Shown here in pieces: positions 52,449 through 61,699 of a stretch of DNA of 64,000 bases. The notes below the pieces were generated by a model. It was not told where the DNA came from. It was given only the letters and a program-made list of their open reading frames with translations, and searched no databases. The number at the start of each line of letters is the position of its first letter. The stretch's first letter is position 1. Position numbers and translations under genes: made by a program. Source of the DNA: Gramella sp. Hel_I_59 (GTDB lineage: Bacteria; Bacteroidota; Bacteroidia; Flavobacteriales; Flavobacteriaceae); contig NZ_VFME01000001.1 in assembly GCF_006714895.1 (NCBI RefSeq), positions 1,178,001-1,242,000 on the forward strand, written 5' to 3'.

Positions 52449-54065
52449 ATGTCTACAGATCATATAGCTTATCCCGATACCAATTATTTTACTCCATTAA
52501 TCCTGGATTATCTTTCAGAAAAGGAAAGTCTTGGACATTTGTATCATCGTTTCCCTAAAATTGAAAATTTCAGGGCTCAGATCGATGAGAAATCCAGGTC
52601 TTACAACAATTCCATTCGTAAGGATCTGGTAGAAGTTCTAAAAGAGCAGTATTCAGATCTTAAAGTTTCTGAGACTACGTCTGGCAACATCGATCTCTTA
52701 TCTTCAGAAAAGACATTTACAGTGGTCACTGGTCATCAGCTTAATCTATTTACGGGTCCGCTTTATTTTCTTTATAAGATAGTTTCCACGATCAATCTTA
52801 CCAGGAAGTTAAAAGAAGAACATAAAGAGAATGATTTTGTGCCAGTATACTGGATGGCTACAGAGGATCATGATTTTGAAGAGATCAATTTCTTTAATCT
52901 CCACGGAAAAAAATTCAAATGGAATAATGCCGAAAAGCGGGCAGGAGCGACTGCTGTTGGTAAACTTTCCACGGAAGGGCTTGAGGAAGTTTTTAAGCTT
53001 TTTTCTGCCGAGATTGGTGGAGGAACTAATGCCGAAGAATTGAAGGAAATGTTTCAGAAAGCTTACCTGGAGCATGATAACTTAACCGATGCCACGCGCT
53101 ATCTGGCGAACAGACTATTCGGCAAAGAAGGTCTTGTCATCATCGCAGCTGGAGATTCCCGATTAAAGAAACATTTTTCCAGCCATATAAAGAATGAATT
53201 ATTAAATGAGTCTTCCTCAAAAGCTTCGCAAGTAGCCATAGATTCTTTGGCAGAACTTGATTATAAAGTACAGGTGAATCCGCGAGATATCAACTTATTT
53301 TATGTCAATGATGAGATTCGGGAACGTATCGTTAAAAAAGATTCTCGGTATTATGTTCATGAAACAGAGATAAGCTGGAGCAAGGAAGAAATACTTGCAG
53401 AAGTAGATGCACACCCGGAACGATTTAGTCCAAATGTCATGATGCGACCGCTTTACCAGGAAGTGCTGCTTCCAAATCTTTGTTATATAGGTGGAGGTGG
53501 AGAACTTGCTTACTGGTTGCAGCTCAACAATTATTTTGAAGCCGAAAACGTGGTTTTTCCAATGTTGTTGCTTCGGAATTCAGCATTACTGCAAACTGCT
53601 AAACAGGATGCCAAACGCAGAAAACTCGATATTTCACTGAAGGAATTATTTCTGAAACAACATGAATTGATCAATCGAAAGGTTCGGAAGATCAGTAATA
53701 TCAATATTGATTTTTCAGAACAGAAAGAGCATTTGATTCAGCAATTTCAGCAGATGTATGAGCTGGCTGAGAAAACCGATAAATCTTTTATTGGTGCAGT
53801 AAAAGCGCAGGAAGTAAAGCAGCTTAAAGGTCTGGATAATCTTGAAAACCGACTCCTGCAAGCACAGAAAAGAAAACTAAAGGATGAAGTAGAGCGAATC
53901 GCCGCTTTACAGAATGATTTATTCCCAAACAGAAGTCTGCAGGAGCGGCAAACAAATTTCTCTGAATATTACGATGAATACGGTCAGGAGCTTATCGAGC
54001 GCCTTTTAACAGAATTAGATCCTTTAGACGCAAACTTTAAAATTATCACTTTTGGAAAAGAATAG
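52449..54065 (+). CDS. bshC: Bacillithiol biosynthesis cysteine-adding enzyme BshC
   Basis: BshC joins cysteine to GlcN-malate, the last step in bacillithiol synthesis. The ATG at 52449 (MSTDHIAYPDTNYFTPL) gives 538 residues, the family length; an earlier start would add 36 residues containing the promoter. Landmarks are FTVVTGHQLNLFTGPLYFLY, PVYWMATEDHDFEEI, PNVMMRPLYQEVLLPNLCYI and GGGGELAYWLQL, followed by a coiled-coil (about 410-490). The next gene, a PLP decarboxylase, starts 1 bp after the stop. bshA and bshB are not in this window. Confidence 0.96.
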   Translation: MSTDHIAYPDTNYFTPLILDYLSEKESLGHLYHRFPKIENFRAQIDEKSRSYNNSIRKDLVEVLKEQYSDLKVSETTSGNIDLLSSEKTFTVVTGHQLNLFTGPLYFLYKIVSTINLTRKLKEEHKENDFVPVYWMATEDHDFEEINFFNLHGKKFKWNNAEKRAGATAVGKLSTEGLEEVFKLFSAEIGGGTNAEELKEMFQKAYLEHDNLTDATRYLANRLFGKEGLVIIAAGDSRLKKHFSSHIKNELLNESSSKASQVAIDSLAELDYKVQVNPRDINLFYVNDEIRERIVKKDSRYYVHETEISWSKEEILAEVDAHPERFSPNVMMRPLYQEVLLPNLCYIGGGGELAYWLQLNNYFEAENVVFPMLLLRNSALLQTAKQDAKRRKLDISLKELFLKQHELINRKVRKISNINIDFSEQKEHLIQQFQQMYELAEKTDKSFIGAVKAQEVKQLKGLDNLENRLLQAQKRKLKDEVERIAALQNDLFPNRSLQERQTNFSEYYDEYGQELIERLLTELDPLDANFKIITFGKE

Positions 54066-54066
54066 A

Positions 54067-55431
54067 ATGCATACCATAGATATGGATCTGGTTGAAATGA
54101 CGTTGGACGTGATGAAGTACGCCATTGATCGTATATCTAATGTGACGCCGGAACTTGGTGCGCCAAAGAAGGAAGAAGAACTTTTGAGACTTGTAGGAGA
54201 AACTATAACTCCTGAAGGTATTGGAGGGGAAAGTGCATTCCAGTTATTTAAGAACGTACTGGTTAAAGCAACGGTACCTATAGATCACCCAAGGCACCTG
54301 GCATTTGTGCCTGCTGCACCAACCAGGGCTGCGATCATGTTTGACCTGGTAACTTCAGCTTCGAGTATTCATGGTTCTTACTGGATGGAAGGAGCCGGAG
54401 GGATATTTTGTGAAAACCAGGCGATGAAATGGCTGGTAAGTTTAACCGGTCTACCGGAAACTGCTTTTGGTGTATTTACAAGTGGTGGTACAGCTGCAAA
54501 TCTTTCGGCATTAGTTACGGCAAGAGAAGAGTGGCGAGAACAAAAGCCAGCTCACGCCAGAGAGAGAGCACTTTTGATCACTTCAACAGGTGCACATTCT
54601 TCAATAAAATCCATGGCGAAAGTTATGGATGCAGATGTTCACCTGGTCAATTCAGATGAAGAATTTTTATCGGGAACTGCACTTCAGAAGGAATTAGAAA
54701 ATTTAAGCGAACAGGATAGAAACAGACTTTTTGCGGTGGTAGCAACGGGTGGAACAACCAATGCCGGAATCATAGATGATCTGGAAGGAGTGGCAAATGT
54801 TTGTGCCAAAGAAAATATCTGGCTGCATGTAGATTGTGCGTATGGAGGTGGAGCGCTGGCTGCAGACTCGGTTAGACATTTGTTTAACGGTATCGAGCAG
54901 GCAGACAGTATCACTATAGATCCTCATAAATGGCTGTTTTCACCTTACGATTGTGGCGCGGTGATCTACAAGAACCTAGAACTTGCGAAAAAAGCACATT
55001 CTCAAAAAGGAGCTTATCTAGAAATATTTAAGGACGAGGGAGCCCAGGGTTTTAATCCTGCAGATTACCAGATCCAGCTAACCCGTAGATTGCGTGGGAT
55101 GCCATTATGGTTTTCACTGGCGATGCATGGAACTAACAAGTATAAAGAAGCCATCGAACGAGGGATAGAACTTGCAAATATTGCCGCTTCCAAAGTGGAA
55201 CAGAATGATTTGCTTGAACTGGTACGACCGGCAAGTTTATCTGTAGTTTTATTTAAAAGAAAAGGATGGTCTGCGGAAGATTACCGTGACTGGACCTACA
55301 AAAATCACAATTCAGGATTTGCCTTGGTCACCCCATCTCTGTGGAAGGATGAAAGCGTGGTGAGATTCTGCTTTATTAATCCGGATACTACTGAAGATGA
55401 TATTGAACAGATACTAGCTACTTTAGACTAA
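54067..55431 (+). CDS. PLP-dependent group II decarboxylase
   Basis: The 454-residue protein has GVFTSGGTAANLSALVTARE, HVDCAYGGGALAADSVRHLF and the PLP lysine in SITIDPHKWLFSPYDCGAV. This is the glutamate/tyrosine/diaminobutyrate decarboxylase fold. The substrate is an amino acid; which one is not evident. An in-frame TTG five codons upstream overlaps bshC, so the ATG at 54067 is preferred. It is directly downstream of bshC with a 1-bp gap, suggesting co-transcription. Confidence 0.88.
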   Translation: MHTIDMDLVEMTLDVMKYAIDRISNVTPELGAPKKEEELLRLVGETITPEGIGGESAFQLFKNVLVKATVPIDHPRHLAFVPAAPTRAAIMFDLVTSASSIHGSYWMEGAGGIFCENQAMKWLVSLTGLPETAFGVFTSGGTAANLSALVTAREEWREQKPAHARERALLITSTGAHSSIKSMAKVMDADVHLVNSDEEFLSGTALQKELENLSEQDRNRLFAVVATGGTTNAGIIDDLEGVANVCAKENIWLHVDCAYGGGALAADSVRHLFNGIEQADSITIDPHKWLFSPYDCGAVIYKNLELAKKAHSQKGAYLEIFKDEGAQGFNPADYQIQLTRRLRGMPLWFSLAMHGTNKYKEAIERGIELANIAASKVEQNDLLELVRPASLSVVLFKRKGWSAEDYRDWTYKNHNSGFALVTPSLWKDESVVRFCFINPDTTEDDIEQILATLD

Positions 55432-55434
55432 TAC

Positions 55435-56160
55435 TTAATCTATTTCATATTCAAGCCGCATTGTTATCGATGCGGTTTTGTTTTTATCTGCCGTGTTATA
55501 TGCGCCACTCCAGCTAAAATCCTCACCGCTATTCTGACCTGTGATCTGAAACACGCCCATATTAGCACTTTTAAGATCGCCAAGATCTTCCCCGCTGTTC
55601 GATGCGATTTTCTCTGCACGTAGTCTGGCATCCTCCGTAGCTTTAGAGATCATTTCAATTTTGAGATCTGCTATTTTGGTATAGTAATACCTGGGAGGAG
55701 AGGAGTTAAACTGGACACCTTTATTCAGCAATTCTGTGATCTCACGTGACACATTTTCGATGAGCTCTACATTACTGCTTTCAATTTTCACAGGTTGGGT
55801 TAGTTCGTAACCCTTGAAAATGCTACCTACATAATTACCATTTTGATACTGATTTTCTTGCTGTTCATTAGTTTGAACCGAATTAAAGACAATGTTCTCA
55901 TCTTTGATGCCCTTCCCTATGAGATAGGATCTGACAATATTTTTATCCTGATCAAGTTGATTATAAGCCGCTTCCAGATTCGGAGAATTTCTACTGAATC
56001 TTCCTTCCCACACAATTAGATCTGAAACAAAGTTCTCACTACCCGAGCCGGTCACCGAAATGACACCATCGGGATTCGCTCTTGAAACGTAAGCATCACC
56101 CAGAAAATAGGCTGCAACCATGATCGCAATGGCAAAAATTATAGCACTTAAATATTTCAT
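55435..56160 (-). CDS. SIMPL domain (DUF541) exported protein
   Basis: From the ATG at 56160 the 241-residue protein starts with a membrane anchor or signal (MKYLSAIIFAIAIMVAAYFL). The rest matches SIMPL/DUF541: VISVTGSGSENFVSDLIVWE, DQDKNIVRSYLIGKGIKDEN and a closing DLKIEMISKATEDARLRAEK, as in E. coli YggE-like proteins. They are periplasmic, form rings and are linked to oxidative or envelope stress; the molecular role is unknown. It is convergent with the PLP decarboxylase gene, 3 bp away. Confidence 0.88.
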   Translation of the reverse strand: MKYLSAIIFAIAIMVAAYFLGDAYVSRANPDGVISVTGSGSENFVSDLIVWEGRFSRNSPNLEAAYNQLDQDKNIVRSYLIGKGIKDENIVFNSVQTNEQQENQYQNGNYVGSIFKGYELTQPVKIESSNVELIENVSREITELLNKGVQFNSSPPRYYYTKIADLKIEMISKATEDARLRAEKIASNSGEDLGDLKSANMGVFQITGQNSGEDFSWSGAYNTADKNKTASITMRLEYEID

Positions 56161-56235
56161 ATTTGACAAAGTCTTAATGCATTTTAAATATAGAAATTTT
56201 CCATCTTCCATGGCCTCCTTTTTTACCTAAATTCC

Positions 56236-56243
56236 TATTTTTG
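56236..56243 (+). promoter_or_regulatory. -7 promoter box for guaA
   Basis: TATTTTTG matches TAnnTTTG exactly and ends 3 nt before the guaA ATG at 56247. If it is used, the mRNA would be leaderless. No TTG is seen at -33. Confidence 0.45.
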
Positions 56244-56246
56244 CGC

Positions 56247-57776
56247 ATGCAAAACAACGTACTCATCCTAGACTTTGGTTCGCAGTATACGCAGCTTATC
56301 GCAAGGCGTGTTAGGGAACTGAACATTTATTGCGAGATCTATCCATACTCGAAAATTCCAGAAGATTTATCAGGTTTTAAAGCGGTTATCCTTTCAGGAA
56401 GTCCATTTTCTGTAAGAGCCGAAGATGCTCCGCATCCAGATCTATCACAGATTAGAGGTAAATTGCCTATGCTGGCAGTTTGCTATGGTGCTCAGTATCT
56501 TGCCCACTTTTTCGGTGGAAAAGTTGAACCTTCAGATACAAGGGAATTTGGAAGAGCGAATCTTTCGGTGATTAAGGATGCAGAATTGTTGTTTGAAGAT
56601 ATTAAAGAGAATTCACAGGTTTGGATGAGTCACAGTGATTCTATTATAAACCTTCCTGAAAATGCGGTAAGATTGGCAAGTACTTCAGATGTGCTGAATG
56701 CAGCTTACAGAATTGAAGGTGAAGAGACCTACGCGATCCAGTTTCATCCAGAAGTTTATCATTCAACAGATGGAAAACAATTACTGGAGAACTTTCTTGT
56801 AAAGATTGCGGGTACGGAGCAAAGCTGGACGCCTGGAGCCTTTGTTGATCTAACAGTTTCAGAATTACAGGAAAAGATCGGAGATGACAAGGTAGTTCTG
56901 GGGCTTAGTGGAGGCGTGGATTCTACGGTTGCTGCTGTTTTATTACATCAGGCTATTGGCGAAAACCTGTATTGTATTTTCGTTAATAATGGTCTTCTAC
57001 GAAAGAACGAATTTGAAAGTGTACTGGACCAGTACAAGGACATGGGGCTTAATGTAAAGGGAGTGGATGCTTCGGCACGATTTCTGGATGCGTTGAAAGG
57101 TCTTTCAGATCCTGAAGAAAAGAGAAAAGCGATCGGAAACACTTTTATTGAAGTTTTCGATGATGAAGCTCACGAGATCAAGGACGTTGTTTACCTGGCT
57201 CAGGGAACTATCTATCCAGATGTGATCGAGTCAGTTTCAGTTAATGGACCTTCAGTAACGATCAAGTCGCACCACAATGTGGGAGGATTACCCGATTTCA
57301 TGAAGCTGAAAGTGGTAGAGCCGCTAAGAATGCTATTCAAAGATGAAGTAAGAAGAGTAGGAAAGGAACTTGGGATCGATAAAGTATTACTGGGAAGACA
57401 TCCATTTCCAGGTCCGGGACTGGCGATTAGAATTCTTGGTGATATAACGGCAGAAAAAGTGCGAATACTTCAAGAAGTAGATCATATCTTTATACAGGGA
57501 TTAAGAGACTGGATGTTATATGATAAAGTATGGCAGGCCGGAGCGATCTTACTACCTATACAGTCGGTAGGAGTTATGGGTGATGAAAGGACTTATGAGC
57601 AGGTTGTAGCATTGAGAGCAGTGGAATCCACAGATGGTATGACTGCAGACTGGGTGAATTTACCTTACGAGTTCTTGCAAAAGACTTCGAATACAATAAT
57701 CAACCGGGTGAAGGGCGTTAATAGAGTAGTCTATGATATTAGCTCCAAACCACCGGCAACTATAGAGTGGGAATAA
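56247..57776 (+). CDS. guaA: GMP synthase (glutamine-hydrolysing)
   Basis: GuaA aminates XMP to GMP using glutamine. From the ATG at 56247 the 509-residue protein has a class-I glutamine amidotransferase (about 1-190: [20 protein letters not shown]; nucleophile Cys in [21 protein letters not shown]) and a PP-loop ATPase ([19 protein letters not shown]) with the C-terminal dimerisation domain ([14 protein letters not shown]). An in-frame TTG two codons upstream overlaps the -7 box, so the ATG is preferred. It is followed 21 bp later by the LysM protein gene. Confidence 0.98.
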   Translation: MQNNVLILDFGSQYTQLIARRVRELNIYCEIYPYSKIPEDLSGFKAVILSGSPFSVRAEDAPHPDLSQIRGKLPMLAVCYGAQYLAHFFGGKVEPSDTREFGRANLSVIKDAELLFEDIKENSQVWMSHSDSIINLPENAVRLASTSDVLNAAYRIEGEETYAIQFHPEVYHSTDGKQLLENFLVKIAGTEQSWTPGAFVDLTVSELQEKIGDDKVVLGLSGGVDSTVAAVLLHQAIGENLYCIFVNNGLLRKNEFESVLDQYKDMGLNVKGVDASARFLDALKGLSDPEEKRKAIGNTFIEVFDDEAHEIKDVVYLAQGTIYPDVIESVSVNGPSVTIKSHHNVGGLPDFMKLKVVEPLRMLFKDEVRRVGKELGIDKVLLGRHPFPGPGLAIRILGDITAEKVRILQEVDHIFIQGLRDWMLYDKVWQAGAILLPIQSVGVMGDERTYEQVVALRAVESTDGMTADWVNLPYEFLQKTSNTIINRVKGVNRVVYDISSKPPATIEWE

Positions 57777-57797
57777 GATCTCAAAAAAGATAAAAGA

Positions 57798-59822
57798 ATG
57801 AAGTACCTATTTGTGTTATGTTTCCTTTTCCAGGTGATAAGTATGTCTGCAAACGCGCAGTCTTACAAATATCATACAGTGAAAAAAGGTGAAACTGTGT
57901 TTAGTATCTCCCAGTCTTACAGTATTGATGAGGAGGACATCTATAAATACAACCCGGAAGCAAAGAACGGAATAGGGATCGATGAAAAACTCGTCATTCC
58001 AATTTCTGAAAATAATACTGAAGTGTCTACAAATACAGAAACTTCAGCTACATCTGTATCTTTTAAAGAACACCAGGTAAAGAAAAAGGAGACGCTTTAT
58101 AGTCTTTCCAAGGAATACGGACTTAGTATCGATAATATTAAAAGGTATAATAAGCAGTTATATTCCAAGGAGCTTCAGATAGGAGAAACCATTCAAATTC
58201 CTGTTGGAAATATCCCTGCGGAAAATGTGGTGGTAACAAATACTCCTCAACCGGAATCAACAAATCAGTCAGAGAAAGTTACAGCAGAGAAACCTGTGAA
58301 TTCTAAAGCTTCCAGTAGTTCGCAAAACTTCATGACCAGAGAGCATATTGTACTTCCGCAGGAAACCAAATATGGAATTGCAAGAAAGTATGGCATGACA
58401 CTGAAGGAGCTGGACGAGATGAATCCTAAAGTAGAAATATTACAGCCTGGAATGATGATTCGTGTTGGCACTGCTGTCCTGGATGAGGAACCAGTGATCA
58501 TAACAGATGATCGTTTTCGATTTTATGAAGTGAAACCACAGGAAACTCTTTACAGATTATCTAAAAAATTTGAAGTATCTCAGGATTCTTTGATCAAATT
58601 GAATCCTGCATTAAGTGAAGGATTGAAATTTGGAATGGTGCTTAAGGTTCCAAAAAAGGATGGAAATTCTGAAGATGAGGAGAATGACCAGTATACTGGT
58701 ATGGAAGCAGGTTCACAGTCTAAAGTAGATCTAAAATCTTTTATCGATAATCGTGATACTAAGGAGATCGCTTTAATGTTGCCGTTTCATCTGGATAAGG
58801 TTGATGCCGATTCAATTCCTACCTATCGTAATGCTATTCTTAATGAAAGAGTGATACGAATTTCTCTTGATTTCCACAGTGGTGTTCTAATGGCGGTGGA
58901 GAAAGCGAAAAGTATGGGGATTTCTACAAAACTTAAGGTGTATGACACCAGAAGAAGTACTGGAGAAGCTTCAAACATTCTTAGAACCAATAACTTTGAT
59001 AATGTAGATGCTGTTATAGGTCCGCTTATTCAGGATGTTACAGAAACTGTGGCTGGAGCGTTGGAGAACAGGAACATTCCTGTGATCAATCCACTAAGTA
59101 ATCGTAGCATGAAAGGCTACGGAAACTTATTCCAGTCCCGACCAAGCGAGGAATTCCTAAGATCAAAGATGGTTGACTATATCGCTAGAAATGCGGGTGG
59201 AAAAAATGTTATCGTTATTGCCGACTCAAAATCTTACGCCATCAAAAATGAATTGATGAGTGCGGTACCTTCGGCGAGAACACTAAACCCTTCAGATAAT
59301 TTTGTTTCCGAAGCAAAACTGGCGGAAGTGATGTCTTCAGGAGAAAACTGGGTGATCCTTGAGTCTGAAAATATGAACCTTATAAGTAGTGTTGCTGCTG
59401 CTTTGAACAGGTTGACAAGAAATAATAAGATCACGCTGCTTACTACCAATAAGAATAATGGATACGAAAGTGATGTGATCTCCAACAATCATCTGGGGAA
59501 ACTGAAACTTCATTATCCTTCAGTAGATAAAGAATTTGATAACCAGCAGGATGATGAGTTCGTAAAGGAATATTCAAAAAAGTTCAAAGTACAGCCTAAC
59601 CAGTATGCCGTTCGTGGTTATGATCTAACAATGGATATCTTGCTCAGACTCGCTTCTGCGAAAGATCTATACGAAAGCTTTGAAAAATACCCAGGTTATA
59701 CAGAATATTACGAGAGCAAATTTCATTATTTGATGAAGCCTGAAGGTGGATATACTAATGATGCGATCTATATTTTAAACCTGAATGAAGATCTAACTAT
59801 AACTGAAGCAAATGACCTCTAA
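57798..59822 (+). CDS. LysM-repeat periplasmic-binding fusion protein
   Basis: The 674-residue protein has a signal peptide (MKYLFVLCFLFQVISMSANA) and four LysM repeats: about 24-69 (YHTVKKGETVFSISQSY), 91-136 (HQVKKKETLYSLSKEYG), 181-223 (HIVLPQETKYGIARKYG) and 241-285 (YEVKPQETLYRLSKKFE). Residues about 325-660 are a type I periplasmic-binding-protein fold (VDAVIGPLIQDVTETVAGAL, NIPVINPLSNRSM). LysM repeats anchor to peptidoglycan; the second domain may bind a ligand or act structurally. It follows guaA by 21 bp, and the OsmC gene overlaps its end by 11 bp. Confidence 0.88.
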   Translation: MKYLFVLCFLFQVISMSANAQSYKYHTVKKGETVFSISQSYSIDEEDIYKYNPEAKNGIGIDEKLVIPISENNTEVSTNTETSATSVSFKEHQVKKKETLYSLSKEYGLSIDNIKRYNKQLYSKELQIGETIQIPVGNIPAENVVVTNTPQPESTNQSEKVTAEKPVNSKASSSSQNFMTREHIVLPQETKYGIARKYGMTLKELDEMNPKVEILQPGMMIRVGTAVLDEEPVIITDDRFRFYEVKPQETLYRLSKKFEVSQDSLIKLNPALSEGLKFGMVLKVPKKDGNSEDEENDQYTGMEAGSQSKVDLKSFIDNRDTKEIALMLPFHLDKVDADSIPTYRNAILNERVIRISLDFHSGVLMAVEKAKSMGISTKLKVYDTRRSTGEASNILRTNNFDNVDAVIGPLIQDVTETVAGALENRNIPVINPLSNRSMKGYGNLFQSRPSEEFLRSKMVDYIARNAGGKNVIVIADSKSYAIKNELMSAVPSARTLNPSDNFVSEAKLAEVMSSGENWVILESENMNLISSVAAALNRLTRNNKITLLTTNKNNGYESDVISNNHLGKLKLHYPSVDKEFDNQQDDEFVKEYSKKFKVQPNQYAVRGYDLTMDILLRLASAKDLYESFEKYPGYTEYYESKFHYLMKPEGGYTNDAIYILNLNEDLTITEANDL

Positions 59823-60213
59823 AGTTACATACCTCGGAAATTTAAGAACAGAAGCTGAACATTTGCAAAGTGGATCGAAAATGATCACCGATGCTCCTGT
59901 GGACAATCATGGGAAAGGAGAAGCTTTTTCCCCAACAGATACTGTGGCAACGGCACTTGCTTCCTGCATGCTGACGATCATGGGTATTAAAGCCACTGAT
60001 CATCAAATGGAAATTGAGGGTACAACCGCTGAGGTTACCAAGGTGATGACCGATAAGCCACGAAGGATCTCGAAAATTGAGATCAATATATCTATCAAAG
60101 GAAGCTTTGAGGAGAAGGAAAGGAAGATCCTTGAGAACGCTGCACTTACCTGCCCGGTCTATCATAGTTTGCATACAGATATAGAAAAGCCAGTAACTTT
60201 TACGTATTCTTGA
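59812..60213 (+). CDS. OsmC family protein
   Basis: The 133-residue protein is of the OsmC/Ohr type: GEAFSPTDTVATALASCMLT near residue 35-55 holds the first redox Cys, and LENAALTCPVYHSLHTDIEK near 104 holds the second. Such proteins reduce organic hydroperoxides with a thiol donor. Bacillithiol or lipoyl proteins could be the donor here, but that is inference. Its ATG lies inside the end of the LysM gene (11 bp overlap), and its stop overlaps the next gene's TTG. Confidence 0.88.
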   Translation: MTSKVTYLGNLRTEAEHLQSGSKMITDAPVDNHGKGEAFSPTDTVATALASCMLTIMGIKATDHQMEIEGTTAEVTKVMTDKPRRISKIEINISIKGSFEEKERKILENAALTCPVYHSLHTDIEKPVTFTYS

Positions 60214-60752
60214 AAAAAGTATTTCTCGTCTTATTTTTCTTCGGAATTTCCCATATTGGGTGTGCTCAGGAAAACAGAAAAATTGAATGGGCTGATATAG
60301 ATCGTCTTAGCTGGCAAAATTTTGAGGCTTCACCAGATCATAGTATAGATTTTTCAGCAAATACGAATTCCGGGATGAGCTATTCCTGGAACTATAGTAC
60401 GAGCACAGGAAAGCCCGAGCTTACCCATGAAGTGAAAAGTAATTTCTATCCAGATCTAAGCTGGGTAAAGGATGTGAATAATCCAGCATATTTACTCGCT
60501 CATGAACAACTGCATTTTGATATAACCGAATTACATGCCCGCAAGCTAAGAAAACGACTTGCTGAATATGAAATAGGCAGAAGGATACGACATGATCTTA
60601 AGAAACTTTATAACATTACTGAGGCTGAAAGAGTCGCAATGCAGAATCGTTTTGATGAAGAGACTTCACATAGTGAAAACAAAGAAGCAGAAGTCCTTTG
60701 GAGAAAATTTGTGGCTTCTAAATTAGCTGAATACGAAGATTTCGCGCTTTAA
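60210..60752 (+). CDS. Exported DUF922-type protein (TTG start)
   Basis: The start is TTG at 60210 in TTGA, overlapping the OsmC stop by 4 bp. It begins the signal peptide MKKVFLVLFFFGISHIGCAQ. The 180-residue protein contains YLLAHEQLHFDITELHARKL near 93-112, an HExxH-like run (HEQLH) with a further His/Asp, the mark of DUF922 putative zinc-dependent proteins. Function is unknown. The final 4 bp overlap the convergent nitronate-monooxygenase gene. Confidence 0.75.
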   Translation: MKKVFLVLFFFGISHIGCAQENRKIEWADIDRLSWQNFEASPDHSIDFSANTNSGMSYSWNYSTSTGKPELTHEVKSNFYPDLSWVKDVNNPAYLLAHEQLHFDITELHARKLRKRLAEYEIGRRIRHDLKKLYNITEAERVAMQNRFDEETSHSENKEAEVLWRKFVASKLAEYEDFAL

Positions 60753-61699
60753 AATTGTTGTGAAGCAACTTTAGTTTCTTCAAATTCAGTAATCATTTCC
60801 TTTACAATTTCTGCGGCAGGTTTGATCTCGTTGATCAATCCGGAAATCTGACCTATTTCAAGTTCACCTTCTTCCAGATCGCCTTCATACATCCCTTTCT
60901 TTGCTCTGGCTCTGCCGAGTAATGTAGTAAGATCTTCTTTGCTTGGAGATTTAGTATAAAGTTCCTGAACATCTTCAAAAAACTTATTCTTCAGTAATCT
61001 GACGGGTGCAAGTTCTTTCAGGGTGAGTACAGTGTCGCCTTCTTTCGCTTTTACTACCATTTCCTTGAAATTCTGGTGAGAACTTGCTTCAGGAGTTGCT
61101 ACGAACCTGCTTCCAACCTGTACGGCATCAGCTCCAAGCACCATCGCGGCAAACATTCCTTTGCCATTGCCAATTCCTCCAGCTGCTATCAGCGGAATAT
61201 CGATCTTTTCACGAACCATAGGAATCAATGTAAAAGTGGTAGTTTCATCACGGCCATTATGACCACCTGCTTCAAATCCTTCGGCAACAATAGCATCTAC
61301 GCCAGCTTCCTGAGATTTTACAGCAAATTTCACACTGCTTACTACATGTACCACTTTAATCCCATGACTTTGTAAGTGAGAGGTCCAGGTCTTGGGATTC
61401 CCGGCAGAAGTAAATACGATCTTTACACCCTCATCAATGATAATATCCATGACCTTGTCAATATCGGGATAGAGCATTGGCACGTTTACCGCAAAAGGTT
61501 GATCGGTAGCTTTTTTGCATTTTTGAATATGCTCCTTCAGGATTTCGGGATACATGGAGCCTGCCCCAATAATTCCAAGTCCACCGGCATTAGAGACTGC
61601 GCTGGCTAATTTCCAGCCGCTTGCCCAGATCATTCCCGCCTGTATTAAAGGATATTCAATATTGAAAAGTTCAGTGATTCTATTTTGCTTAAAACTCAT
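60749..61699 (-). CDS. Nitronate monooxygenase family flavoprotein
   Basis: The 316-residue TIM-barrel flavoprotein begins ITELFNIEYPLIQAGMIWAS and shows the family motifs SNAGGLGIIGAG, FAVNVPM, VAEGFEAGGHNGRDE (catalytic His) and PLIAAGGIGNGKGMFAAMVL plus GADAVQVGSRFV, which bind FMN. It may be a nitronate monooxygenase or a FabK-type enoyl-ACP reductase; the sequence alone does not decide. The ATG overlaps the subtilase stop by one base (TAATG), so translation is coupled. Confidence 0.85.
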   Translation of the reverse strand: MSFKQNRITELFNIEYPLIQAGMIWASGWKLASAVSNAGGLGIIGAGSMYPEILKEHIQKCKKATDQPFAVNVPMLYPDIDKVMDIIIDEGVKIVFTSAGNPKTWTSHLQSHGIKVVHVVSSVKFAVKSQEAGVDAIVAEGFEAGGHNGRDETTTFTLIPMVREKIDIPLIAAGGIGNGKGMFAAMVLGADAVQVGSRFVATPEASSHQNFKEMVVKAKEGDTVLTLKELAPVRLLKNKFFEDVQELYTKSPSKEDLTTLLGRARAKKGMYEGDLEEGELEIGQISGLINEIKPAAEIVKEMITEFEETKVASQQF

